A DNA stretch of 64,000 nt from Anseranas semipalmata. Its lineage: Eukaryota > Chordata > Aves > Anseriformes > Anseranatidae. The position numbers were made by a program, and so were the translations under genes. The DNA is taken from NCBI GenBank assembly GCA_013399115.1, contig VXAA01001109.1, positions 1 to 64,000 of the forward strand. Direction: 5' to 3'. Below are positions 10,780-22,330 of this stretch, piece by piece. The notes beneath the pieces are model-generated. The model was not told the origin of the DNA. It did not search any database and saw nothing but the letters and a program-made list of their open reading frames with translations. Positions within the stretch are counted from its first letter, which is position 1. Each line of letters starts with the position of its first letter.

Positions 10780-10920
10780 AAAAAGTGGCTGCTTTGATAA
10801 GATAAAGGCTTTTTTGGAGTTATCCCAGTGCAACCTATTACTATGTCATTAACAATGAAGTAATATTCTAGTAGCTAGTAATTTGACTAATAAGCCTTTA
10901 TGACAGAGGCAAAGGCTAAG
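10780..10920. promoter_or_regulatory. AT-rich element with perfect 10-base inverted repeat
   Basis: ATAAAGGCTT at 10802-10811 is mirrored exactly by AAGCCTTTAT at 10892-10901. Between the arms lie GATA-type (GATAAGATAA), CATTA/TAAT and TAGTAGCTAGTA words. It may be a regulatory element or a weak RNA stem; the long loop (80 bases) argues against a microRNA precursor. Confidence 0.3.
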
Positions 10921-12600
10921 ACAAAAGGCACTGTGTGAACAGGCAATTTGTCCCAACAAGCTCCTGAGCGGGAGACGACGGCACAGCGCTGCTGTGGGAA
11001 GCATCCTTAAAGGATGCCAGAACTCCTCCATCCAGCCGCTCCCTGGCAGCAACTATTTATATCTGCATCACAATCTGTACCTCCAGGGGTTATAAAAAAA
11101 CACAATTCTTTGTTAAGCACATCCACAGAGCCCATGCACACCCCCTACCCTCTTCTCCCAGCCAAGCTGGGCTAGTCATTCCCTGTCCAAGCTGTGCCAC
11201 CAGGCCAAAGGTCCCTGCTGCAGAGCTGCTCCAAGCCAGGGGAGGACACTGGATGTCAAACTGCAGCTCCATGGCCTGAGTTTTGGTGGGAGGGGACCAG
11301 AGCCAGCAGCAAGGAACACAGCTCAGGGTGGGAATCGTGAGCCACCCAGGCTCATCAGGGCCCTTCCTGGACTTAAAATCTTTCTGCTTATGAAATCTCT
11401 TCCCAAGAGGATGCCTGGAATAAATTGTCATCTGATAATAGCTACCAGGTGGTGAGCGAGGAAAAAAGCAGACATGCACAGAATGTTTTGACTTCAAACT
11501 CATGTGGATTGTCAGAGAGGGAGTGTATTTTGTGTCCCTTCCTCTTCCCTTCCTCCCCCTCACCATTTTCACCCCTTCACGGATTTATTTTTTTGTTGTT
11601 GGCTCTCTTCACGTGAAGACAAACCCTCGGGGCAGTGGCTGAGGGCCAGAGGCAGAGCCCAGACCAAATCCCTGGCACCTTTCAAAGGGCCAGAGGTGGC
11701 CAAGTCAGGGCCACAAGGCCAGCTCCTCATCGCCTCTGTAATTAAGCGAGCAGATGAAGGAAGCCTCCACAGCCATCGCCACTCTCTCACCTCCTCATCT
11801 TCCACTGTCCCTCCCCTCTGCCCCTGCTTGCTGCAGCCCTCACTCTCCATCGCCCCTGTAACCTCTCCCATTAACACCCGCTCAGGCAGGGGGAAAACTG
11901 CCTGAGCTCAAGGCACCTGCTTTTAATCAGTTTGTAACGGAGCCTTCCTTGGCCTCAGGCAAGGAGCAGGCACAAACTCCCTCCCGTCCAGCTAGAGAGA
12001 CCAAGATGACATTTCCCGAGCAGGGCAGCAAAGGGCATCCTCCACATGAGCTTCAGAGAACAACAAAAGGCAAAGCCATGCCTCCCTGCCTGCATTTGGG
12101 AAATGCACATCCCTTTCTTCCTATTCCAGCAATAGGCTGCCTCTGTGCGAGCCTGCGGACGCACACACACAGAGATCACATCTTGTTCTTACCAGGAAGG
12201 GATATTGACTTGGAAAATATCAAAAACACTTCTGAGCCCACAGCACCTCTCCTCACTAAACACAAAAAGGCAGCGCGAGACAGAGGTTGAATTGAAGGAG
12301 GAAAGACATTTTCCTACCCAGATGATGTGAAGAAATTAGCTTCTATAATAAGGAGGTCAGCACAGAGAGCAAGAAGGAACTTTTCAATGGCATCTTGAAA
12401 GTTTAGAGGTCTTCCCTTCCATGTACGTGACCATCTCTGCGGGAAGTGGCAGGAGCCAGCTCCATCCCCAGCAGGGGGGGTGACACGCAGCTGATGGCAT
12501 GGGGCAGGCACAGCGCTGCCAGAGGTGGCCCCATGCACACTGGCCCCCACAGCTCTGTTCCTGCTCCAACATGGCTCCGGAAAAAAGAAACTGGCCACGG
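10921..12600. other. No gene seen
   Basis: GC-mixed DNA with chance frames on both strands. There are no long simple repeats and no recognisable mobile element. Confidence 0.45.
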
Positions 12601-12790
12601 GCAAGCACTAATGATGACTGCCAATATAACGGCACACGTAATACAGTCGGCTCCATTGCAAATGTAATTGCAATCCTAATGCAATCAATACCGATGGAAA
12701 CACCATATTTATACAGGGCCTTTCATCACTCACATGTAATGCAGTCAGTGCCAGTGCAAATATGCCAGCATCTGAAATAAAATATTTGCC
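12600..12790 (+). repeat. Cluster of degenerate TAATGCAGTC...TGCAAATA units
   Basis: Four related copies of a roughly 27-base unit start near 12607 (weakest), 12638, 12676 and 12736. The 12638 and 12736 copies agree at about 22 of 28 positions. Spacing is irregular (about 31, 38 and 60 bases), so this is not a simple tandem array. The units carry TTGCAAAT, ATTGCAAT and ATGCAATC words, resembling POU octamer or C/EBP-ATF half sites, which could make it a homotypic binding-site cluster. Confidence 0.45.
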
Positions 12791-14294
12791 ATACATTTCG
12801 TGTGCATGCAGACCAAACACTGCATTTGGGAGAACCTTGCAAATCCGCTCATCAAAGACTCTGCGAGGTTTTTGTGCATCCTACAAACTCATTAAAAAAA
12901 TAAATAAAACCACCAAGAGCCTGCCCAGCTGCAGTGTCCCCCACACCTCATCTGAACCCAAACCACCCAGTGTAGTCACAAAAAGGGCAGGATTTGTCCT
13001 TGCACTTTGCAAAGCCGAGCGCTCCCAAGGTCTGTACGACGGCACAGCCTGGGAGGACAGAGCAAGCCTTCCTGCCCTGGCTCGCCATCCCATCTGCCCT
13101 CTGAATTTGATCCAGGCAGTCCATCACAGGTCTTGACACATTTAATGTCTCAGTAAAGAAAAACACGATGCGTTGATGCTCCTGTAAAGCTCTGACAACT
13201 GACAGCCTAATGGCTCCTTATTTTTTCCCAGCTGCAGTTTAGAAAATGAAATAAATTTAGCTCCTTAAGCAGGCTGGCTGCTCGGTGAGTAACGCGCTTG
13301 CTGCTCTCCCAGACACGGAGCCACAGGACTAGGGAGCATTGAGGGCCAAGGGAAAGGGCAGCACAAAGCGTGGAAGGGGACTGGAGAATTGTGCACAACC
13401 AATTTACTGGTCCAAACGTCCCACGCATCAAGCAAAGACCAAATATTTTCTGCTGTCCCCTGCAAAGGCTGGCTTATCTCAGCCCGCTCCAGCATCACAT
13501 TGGTGTTTGGCATCACAGCTGGCAGCAGTGCTCCTGCAAACTGCACGGAGAGGCCAAAAAGGAGCAAAAGACCATTTATGTCAAAGCAGAGAAAGGTGGC
13601 TTCCCACTCACTCTTCCCATTGCTTCACCCCCTTGTGCCAGACCCGGCAGCCTGGACACAAAAGCCCAGCCACGGGCAATGCTGCCGTCCTGCCATGGCG
13701 AGGGGTGGATGGGGCAGCAGAACCCCTCTGGGGACCCCCCAGCAGGCAGGACCTGCTGCTCCCCAACGTACCAGAGCTCCCCAGTGGGCAGCAATAGCCG
13801 GCAGACGCGGGCGAAGCTTAGAAACCCCCTTCTGCCTCATGGCCGCAGTATATTAAGCAGCGCTACTGTAATTAGGCTGAAGCACTGCGTGGCCACGGGG
13901 CTGAGAAAGCATGATGGAGAGCCTCTCGTTGGGAAACGGCCAGGTCCTTGTGGAGCACACACCAGCCATTACTCACCAGCGGCTCGCCGAGACGAGTTAG
14001 CAAGTCTCAAACCAGCAGACTGGAAACCCTTCCCGCGAACTATTTCTGAGGCCATGAGTGATTGAGGACAGACGAGCCTGGAGATGAAGCTCTCATCTCA
14101 CCGGGAAGCCTCTGGAGGGCAGGAAAGGAGGCTTGGAGGTGGGGACGGCACCGGGGATCCAGCTCCTGCTTCTCCAAGCACTGTGCCACCGGAGGAACCC
14201 CTCCATTTCCTGAAGGCTGGGGTGCGACCCCTCCCCGAGGGCGGACAGGGGTGGTGGGAGCCTGCTGCCTCTCTCCCCCCACTGTGACATCCAG
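12791..14294. other. GC-rich non-coding DNA
   Basis: Long frames on the plus strand (13339-14065, up to 231 codons) overlap one another in different frames and are P/S/R-rich without domains; I read these as chance. No mobile element recognised. Confidence 0.45.
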
Positions 14295-14423
14295 CGTGGG
14301 ACATGACATCATTTCTGAAGTGTTCCGTAGCTGGCAACCCCGAGCAGGGAGCCAGACCCCAAAAGCACCCAGCTTTTGGCAGACCTCTGCATCGCCTGGC
14401 ATCATTTAGAAGGCACTGCAAAG
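14295..14423 (+). other. Candidate exon, weak
   Basis: An acceptor with a C/T-rich tract ending in CATCCAG and a donor CAAAG|GTAAGA flank 129 bases. One frame is open for 37 codons and then stops (TAG at 14407-14409), so if coding it would be a terminal exon that nevertheless has a donor; that is inconsistent. A non-coding exon or chance pairing is more likely. Confidence 0.12.
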
Positions 14424-15060
14424 GTAAGAGCCTCCCTGACCATCAGCATAAACAGCGTGGAGTTTTCAGATGCAGCTGAACGCCTTTCTTCTCTCTTTTT
14501 GCCCCCACTAATGAATTCCTCCTAGGCAGCTTTTCCTCCTGCCCATGAAATGCTGACCAGAGAGGAAGCTGAGCAAAGGGACAGGACGGTTGGCAAAGCT
14601 GATGAAGACGGATGGGAAGGGACGGTGACAGGAGTACCTGCTGGCACTGTCAGCTCCTGGCTCACCACCTCTAAACAAGCTCATCTATTACCAGCCTGGG
14701 CACAAGCAGCCCCTCGGACAGACACACAGGCCAGGCTCGCCCCCGCATCCATCAGCACAGGAGAGGAGATGATCTCCTGCACCCACCCGCGGGGTAATGA
14801 GCTCTGCAGCATCCTCGCACTGCAGCGCACGGCTGGGGCCGAGCATCCCTACTGCACACCGGCGACAGCCTCCTGGTCCCAGGGAAAACGCACGCACAGC
14901 TCGCTGCCACGTACCCTGCCCACCCACGCCTCCCCTGCACACAGCCCCCCTCCAGCATGGCGAGCCCGTGTGCAGATTGTTCCTTTCAGCACTTTTCTCG
15001 CCCCAAATTCCCTGCTCTCCCCCTCCCTTACTGCCTGAGGCTATTTTTCTCCTGATCCAG

Positions 15061-15145
15061 GCCAGTGACAGCTTCAAACGCAGGGCTCCTGCAGCACGTC
15101 TTTGCAGCTTGCTCCATCTCTCCAGAGGAGCTAAATGTGTTCCCG
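15061..15145 (+). other. Candidate 85-base exon
   Basis: A strong acceptor (TATTTTTCTCCTGATCCAG) and a donor CCCG|GTGAGC bracket 85 bases. One frame is open throughout (ASDSFKRRAP...), but it also lies inside a 283-codon chance-like frame, so openness adds little. I recognise no family. Confidence 0.18.
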
Positions 15146-16700
15146 GTGAGCGAACATCCATAAAGCCCCCATTTCTCTCTGGAAGCGTTCAGGAGCCAAA
15201 AGGGAGGAGAAGGGAGGATATTGTGCAGGCCACTCTAAAGCAAAAGACCTTGAGATTTTTAACGAACATGTTGATTGTAGGAAAGAAGAGCCAGTGCTAC
15301 AGGACAGGCAATGGCCAGAGGGAGCGAAGGGCTTGGAAGCAGCAGGGAAATGAGGGGAGCTCCAGTGGCAAAGGCATCAGGGCAAGGACCCAAACTACCT
15401 CATTTCTCTGGCTCTGCTATAGACAAGTCTATCTCTGCTTGAGAGTTGTTTCATTTCACTACACCTCCCCTCTCCCCCAAAACCACAGGGGCTCACCTCT
15501 CACTGCAAGTACAGCCCATTCGGGAGTGCAAAAGAGGACAGGCAGAAGAGGAGAGCAGAGAAGCGATGCTCGAGAGCCAGCCAAGGGGCCAGTCTCGCTA
15601 GGAGCATGGCGAGGCACATGGAGCGATGAAGCCGCCAAGAAGTTGTAATCAGGACTAATAGTTTGAGGTTCTTAATATTCCTGCAATCCAATAAATCAAT
15701 GGCGCTAAATGCGAGCGAAGGAAGGCGGGCGCCGGATTGACAGGGCAAATTAGGCCCGGCTGCAGGGAGAGATTTCTCAAACAGTTTGTTCCATCTGAGC
15801 TCACAGCGAGCTCATAAACAAGCAAGCCCTGGGAGCACCTGGGATACAGCAAGGGTGCTACGGGAGACATCCCTTGGGTGAGTTGTGCTGCTTGCTGGAC
15901 ACCCCACTCGGGGCACCCGCATGCCCCCCTCGGGGCACCCACGCTGCCCCAGGGCCTTTGCCCTGCTATGGGAAGCACTAGCAGCCCCCCCTTGGCACTC
16001 CAACTGTTGCACAAATGTTAACTAATTGTTCACCCTGCCGCTCCCAGGACACTGGGAGAATTAGCTCGGTGTTTACTGATTGCTTTAGGGATGTGTGCAA
16101 GCCACCATTCAAGTGCCAGGAATTATTATTAGAGATATCCAAGCACTGGGATTTACAATAGGATTAGTATCCTAAAACAGAGCTGCTTCTAACCAGAGTG
16201 AAGGCAGTGAGTGCCCCGCTGAGCCTCCTGAATAACCTGAGAAAGACTTTGGTAGTCTGGGGGGAAATGGGGATACACAACCTTCCAAATAGGAGAAAAG
16301 GAACAAGGCAGCCTAGGTCTAGCCTCCTCTAGGAGACACCTTGCAATTTATATCACATCTTAAACAAATGCCACAGCTATAACCTCAGTCAAGTTACAAA
16401 ATCATGTCTGTGCGGTAAATGACCCAGACACTTTCAGCATCCACTTCTGGGTTCAGGACCCAATACACCACACAGACAGCCCCTCCTGAATTAATCTTAT
16501 TCCATACTCAAGCCACACTTAACAAAGCGCAAAGCTACAGAAGTGTGTTAAAAATTGGAAAACATTGGGTGGACAGATGTGTATCCGTGCATTTGTCCCT
16601 GTGTTACTCAGTGGGACATCTTCTGAGAAACTAGCATTTTCAATCTGGTCATTGCCATCTTCTGCTCCATCCCTCAGGAAATGAGATGACCAGACTAAAT
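15146..16700. other. Non-coding DNA, no gene seen
   Basis: A short imperfect duplication of a CTCGGGGCACCC unit sits at about 15905-15945. From about 16.05 kb the DNA becomes AT-richer, marking entry into the old-repeat region. Confidence 0.45.
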
Positions 16701-16779
16701 ATACCAGTTGCTGTATCTCTTGTCATATGGGACTTTTCCGGGTCCTTAAATCATTCTTGTCATCATATGACAAGGGATT

Positions 16780-17035
16780 GGAAGGGCTGAGATTATTTAT
16801 CTTAAAAAGGAGACAAATAGGAAATCTTATGATAAATGTATATGAATTAATGAATGAGAGAGACAAAGTACATCTGGTATTTCTATCCTCCCTGCCTTGC
16901 AACACAAGCAGTCCCCTTTGATTCCGCTGAAATAGTGACAAATTCAAAGCTAATGAAAAGAAACACTTTCCCCAACCAGCCTATGAAATCTGTTGAAGCC
17001 AAGAGCTCAGAAGGTTTCAGACATTTATATCAATA
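16780..17035 (+). repeat. Ancient CR1/L3-type LINE relic (3' region)
   Basis: In order along the plus strand: GGGCTGAGATTATTTATC, then AGCTAATGAAAAGAAACACTT, and GTTGAAGCCAAGAGCTCAGAAGGTTTCAG. This matches the general layout of old CR1/L3 LINE tails (AAAAGGAAATACTT... followed by ...TTGAGGCCAAGAGTTTAGCAAGATTC). Highly decayed; ends unclear. Family assignment is from memory of the motif order. Confidence 0.5.
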
Positions 17036-17610
17036 ACAGGACTACCCAGAGCTAATGGTTAATGCTAATGAAAAGCAGATAATGAGTTTAAGCCAATCTC
17101 TGATGACTGCATTGGGCTGAATATAAGTCATGGAGTTTAGCCAGCAATTCCAACCTGAAAAGGCTCTAATTCACACAACATTCGCAAGTTAGGCTCATCA
17201 TGGATTACCTGGGGGATGTGGGGCTCTCCCCAGCTCCTCCACCCTTGCCTGTGACTCAGGGCCCATCTCAACGCCTGTACCAAGCTGAGTCTGAGCTCTG
17301 CTCTGGACACTGTCCTGCTGAATTCCTGCACCCCTCCCTAGGAAAAAAAAAATGCATTCCCATCCTTTCTGCGATCTTTGTGGGCAGGAGGAGGAGGTCT
17401 GGAAAGCTGTTTCGCTGTATAACAACCATCTAACAACAGCTATCTGTCCACGCTAGAACTGCAGTCTAGAGGTCTCCAGTGCTTCTGTTTTCTTGTTAAA
17501 ACTCATCTATATTCCTTACCCCTGAATTACCAATACAGCAGAACACTGCTGCTCTATTTTTCCTGGGAATTGTTGCTTTGTCTTTGGTCTCTCACTATCA
17601 TGATTATTAT

Positions 17611-17800
17611 TGATAGCAAAAGTGGTGCCCAGAAACCTCAAATGAGAGTCAAATCTCGATAAAGTACATATTGTAAGACACACTCCTTGCCCTAGGAAGC
17701 AGCTTAAACACACTGCACAGATACAAGAGGAAAAGAAAGATTTGAGAACATCCACAAGGTCACCCAGGGAGTCTGCAGCACAGCCAGGAANGGCTGAAAA
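17611..17800 (+). repeat. Ancient MIR/L2-like amniote repeat relic
   Basis: The order GGTGCCCAGA, ATATTGTAAGACACACTCCTTGCCCTA, then CAAGGTCACCCAGGGAGTC and CAGAGCCAGGAA-like DNA matches an old dispersed amniote element whose tail reads CAAGGTCACACAGC...GGCAGAGCCAGGAAT. The unknown base at 17791 lies in this last motif. Decayed, inactive. Confidence 0.55.
17791..17791. other. Single unresolved base (N)
   Basis: One N between AGCCAGGAA and GGCTG. A lone N suggests an ambiguous consensus call, not an assembly gap. Confidence 0.95.
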
Positions 17801-19895
17801 GGGACTGCACCCATTCTGCATATTTTATGACGCTGACGAAGCCTGGCCAACAGCATCTTCCTCCTTAAAACCTGGGGTCTGGACATGCATTTTGCAAGGA
17901 CATCAGCTCTTACTTTCTAGCATTAATGCAATGTCTTCCTCCCTTTACCTCCCACAATGTTCTTCATGCCTGGCAAAGACCTTTGCATGTGACAGCACCT
18001 GTGTCTAACCAAGACATTAAAGCCACCATATTAAGGCCAGATAATTAAGGCAAGATCCCCAGTGGGTCCTGATTCAATAGACCAAGTCAACAGAGGGAAG
18101 GATTCCTTCCATCCAAGGGTAGCTCACAGCACCAAAGGCAGGAGCCTCCCGTTCTCTGCTGACAAAACTTGGGGCTTTTTCCATAACTGAACTCAGAATG
18201 TATGAAAATTCTCCAGCACTTCTAAGCTCTAAATCATGAAGCAAAAACTACTTGAGCAGAATGGCGCTTCTCTACCCAAACATGTTGCAAAAAACTCTGC
18301 CTATCTGTCCTGGGCATCAACAGTTGCAATGATCACTATAAAAGGTTTGAACATAGCAGAATGTTCTTTACTCAGGAGTGTAACCTGCTTGTTATTAAGT
18401 GCTATATAATGCCAAGCTCCCACTGTAAAAGGCTCTTCAGAAATGACAACATAAAGAATAATGGTCTCCAAGCAGGACTCAGGTGAAACTTGACAGTTAA
18501 AGCCAGGAGAATTTTATATCAAAATCCTGCAAGTTTCACAGGAGCATAACACAAAGCCATAAATCACATTGGCTTTGCTTACAAGGTTGGTGGAATTCAG
18601 GAATATAAAGCCCCAAAACTTTTGATGAACGTGCCAAGTCCTGAGCTTGTTACATGGTTCTGTGCAACTGTTTTTCAAACCATATTTACCAACAGATCTG
18701 CAAACATTTCACCTACTTCTACTGAGGACCCAATACAAGGTAAATATTACTCAAAATAATAAAGATATAGTCCTGCCCGCCAAAAACTGCAACATTTAGA
18801 TGGTACTACGAGGATATGTCGCATGATGCAAAAGGAATGAGTTCTCCGGACCCTGTAGAAGGACATTTCATTGTCAGCCTCTGTGACCCAAATCCTGCTG
18901 CCCAAAGCGGGAACAGAAAAATTCTTCAAAATCATGTTATGGGCTTTGCCATGGAAATGATGAGCAAATGCTCAAATACTAAATAAACACCATAAAAAAT
19001 ACCCAAATAAGAACAGGTCCACTGCAAGCACCCAGAGAAGACTATTCTCCAGCAGACCACCAGCACCTTCTACCTTCTTCTCTAGCTACTGTGGACTACC
19101 TGGCCCTGAGGAATGCAGCACTGCATGGCATGGTCTAGTCCAACTCTTGCTATTTGTTTTATGGGAACATGTATATTAGCAAACAAAATTTAACACAAGA
19201 ATAAAGTTGGAGAGTAGTTTTAGTGGTTTCATTTAGGCTGTGCTGCTTCCATTCACCATGGGTTATTGATCTCTGCAGAGAAGAGTCAGCAGCCATAGCT
19301 GACACACCGTCCCTCAGCCAGGGGTAATATATGACCCTGTTGGGAACCGCCGTTAACTGATGAACCCATCTGGCAGGGGAACCGGAGAAGTGATTGATTC
19401 ACTCTCCACCCTGGTACTTAGACTTTTCACCCTCAACAGGCCACGAAGCCTCGTTCATCATCTTCATCAATCAAATGGGTAAATATCATTAAATCTGCAG
19501 GCCACAGGCAGCATCATTTATATTTTTTGCTTTTTTTCTTTTATGTTTCAAAAGTTTCCCAGCTCCTCTCCCCACACCCTTTACTGAAAAACAGTGTTTC
19601 TACTTGCCAGGGATTCAGTGCGGTAAAATGGAGAGGCTGAACCCTGGTAAGATGGGACATTGGAGGCGTTTGGGTTCTTCATCTCTCCCACGCCACTGGG
19701 TTTGCTCAGAGGAATAGAGCATTCCCAAATACATGGAGATGCCAGGCCCCATGCAGCATCAGAGCTGTCTTGTCTGGCACAGCTCATGATAGCTCCTTGC
19801 TGCTGGACAGACCAAGGGAGTTTCACTCCACGATTGACATGGGATACAGCATTGAAACACACCCAAGTACCACCACAACTGGAGGAACATGTGCA
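17801..19895. other. AT-richer non-coding DNA, no gene seen
   Basis: Low CpG, no long open frames, scattered short phrases that look like decayed repeats (for example AAGTGCTATATAATGCCA near 18398), none firm enough to name. Consistent with old, neutrally evolving DNA. Confidence 0.45.
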
Positions 19896-19942
19896 GAATT
19901 TGGCACAAGTCAGTGTAATTCCACAGAAGTCAGTGGGGCAGC
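19896..19942 (+). repeat. Possible ancient amniote repeat relic
   Basis: GAATTTGGCACAAGTCAGTGTAATTCC followed by AGAAGTCAGTGGGG resembles a widespread old amniote repeat phrase (AATTTGGCCC.GTGTAACTCC.TTGAAGTCAATGGG). Short, so only tentative. Confidence 0.35.
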
Positions 19943-22020
19943 AATGGTCTATGTACGCTGTTCATCTGTCCCATAATTTCCCAAGGACAAAGCTCTACTG
20001 TAACCACGATGCTCTCACTGTCCCCATGCAGGTGCAGACACAGAACAAAGCCCTTCATAGCATGGCCAACTAGCACACGGTGCTCTCACCCAGACCAGAA
20101 AGGGCCAGATGAGGAGGTTATTGGTGAAAATTCAGGGAACATAGCATAAGCAGTAGTTTGAGGTGCCTGAGGAGGGCTAGCTGGTGTTATGGGTACTTGC
20201 ACTGTATCACAGCTGTTTATTGAAGCTGCGATTCGTATCTCAATGCACTTTGTGGAAGTCTCTTATCACAGGATATCTAGCATGAAGTGTGGAGCCTGTT
20301 TAACAGCATACATCAACACCACAAACTAAAGGATGTGCAGAAAGGGGAGAGAAAACCCATTAAAGAGCACGGAGAGGTCTGAAGCCTCCTGCAGCAAGCT
20401 GGTACATTCGTCTTGGCAAGCTCCCTCCCATCACAGATCCATGCAAGCCCCCCTCGCATAACTGAGCAATCCGACAGGACTGCAGTTGACAATAGATGGA
20501 TGGACCACAGCTGCAGACAAAGTCACCGCCCTCTCCCAGCAAGATGCTCCATCAGAAAAGTTAAAAAAAAAAAAAAAAAAAAGTGGAAAACACTAGACAA
20601 AATCATCTGACTCAGGGAAATTTCCAGCAAGTTCGGAAAGGCCTTGAGTGAAAATCCTTGTCTAGCACTACTGAGAGCCACGTGAAGGAACAGATGCAGT
20701 AGCCAGCCCATAAATTAAATCATGGAGGAAAGGTTGGAAAAGCCAAATGAAATCTCCACCTGCCATTACTTCAGAGCGGAGAAAGGGCCAGGAATGCTGA
20801 AGGAGGGCCAGCACTGCAGCGATGGATGGGCAGACGAATCATTCTATTAGCCTTAATTGCTGCTTCAATACTGTACCCATGTCTCCACATAAGCCTTCAT
20901 TTTGTGCAAAGTTGTCAGTTCATGTCCTGAATGGGCCAGGCTTGTTATCAGCAAGCCGTTTACAGCCCCTGGGCTGTGCATTAATTAAAAAGGCTTTGTG
21001 CTGAGGCTCATTCATTAGCACACTGCTCCTTTAATCACTGCCTCTTCAGCCACCAGGAAAATCTATAAATCTCCTCAAATATGAAATGATGAAGTGGAAT
21101 GGTTCAATTTATTACAATGTAATAAGTCAGGATAATGTGGGGGTGGACAGGGTGGTGCTGGAGCTGTCTCCTTGCCCAGTTATCCCATCTCATTACTGAC
21201 AGCAACCGTGAACAAGAAGAGCGGAAGGGATGTGGGCACGGAGGCAAACGCATGGGACAGGGGTCCTTCCATCTTCTGCCTTCCACCAGCCCAGCCCCAG
21301 CATGCTGAGGCTGACTGAGGATGATGCAGAAAGCAGGACACGGTTTCTTGGCTTTGACAGCAGAGAAGTAGGCTTTGCCCTGAAGAAGTTCTGAAGATTT
21401 TGCTCTTCTGTGCAGGCACGGTCTGCACGAGCAGCTACCAGCATGCACTCAGTACCGTGGTGAAATTCCTCCTGCTTGGCACCCCTGTTTTCTCATTTGC
21501 CTCCTCCTTTAAATCTTGTTTCATCATTTCTGGCAATATCCAGGTTGAGACAGACAGACAAGCTCAGAGGAGCATCACCAAGATACGAAATCCACGCAGT
21601 AACACAAAGCTGGGCAGCTGGGTTCTCGCATGAAGTTGCCAAATGAAATATGACTGCACATACTGGGTTAATTAACAAAAGGAGAGGGGTGAAAACTAAC
21701 CTGACTTTGCATTTCCTAAATAAATGCATCAAGGATGCCTAACTAGTGCGGGCAGGCCAAACAAAATTTCCCTCTTGCTGGAAATCTGGGACTAAAGATG
21801 CAAAGGGAAGAAGCAGAACTTCCAGCTATTTTAGAAAAGCAGCCACGATTTCCAAAGAAAGTGCAAAACGAGAACTGGTAACAAAAGGTAATTATGCTCT
21901 CGGATGAAAGGGAAGTGTTTAGAAAAAAAAGCAGGATTTGTAAAGAACACTGTGGTGTCTTTTGAAAAACGAGTTTTTCCTGTCAAAAAATACCTAATGA
22001 GAAATATCCAGTCCCCACTC
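19943..22020. other. Non-coding DNA, no gene seen
   Basis: Contains an A20 run (20563-20582) and otherwise unremarkable mixed DNA. There are no exon-like pairs with both strong sites. Confidence 0.45.
20563..20582 (+). repeat. Poly-A run
   Basis: Twenty uninterrupted A residues; no retrotransposed sequence recognised upstream. Confidence 0.85.
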
Positions 22021-22330
22021 AATACTTCTACAATTTGCTACTTTATTTTCTTTGCTCTCCCTATTCAGTCTTAGAAAGTCTTGAATTCTTATGCACTAAC
22101 AGTTATATAATTAATGTGTCAGTTAATACAATTAATATTGCAAGTTGATTTATCCGAGTCAAAATTTATTCACAGGAAAGTCAGTTGTGATAAATTGACT
22201 ACATGAAAAAAATTAAATCATCAAAATATCACATTTCAACATTTTCTTTAAAATTGAAATCTGTTTCAAAGTCTCTCCTCTTTTCAAAATCCACGTTAGC
22301 ATCGGTCATTTTTTTTTTTCCAAATAAAAG
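22020..22330. promoter_or_regulatory. Strongly AT-rich island, candidate conserved element
   Basis: Dense TTAAT/ATTAA words: repeated TAATTAATGT, TTAATAC, TTAATATTGC and TGATTTATC within 150 bases. That is compatible with homeodomain and FOX/GATA-type binding. Complex sequence, not a simple repeat, although it ends in a short T-run (22311-22320). Confidence 0.35.

Noticed and set aside
13370..14065. 231-codon plus-strand frame as a gene
   Set aside because: Two other plus frames of over 150 codons overlap it; the codon pattern is not consistent with any one being selected.
14797..15648. 283-codon plus-strand open frame as a single-exon gene
   Set aside because: No start context or domain; composition follows local GC content and antisense frames of similar size exist.
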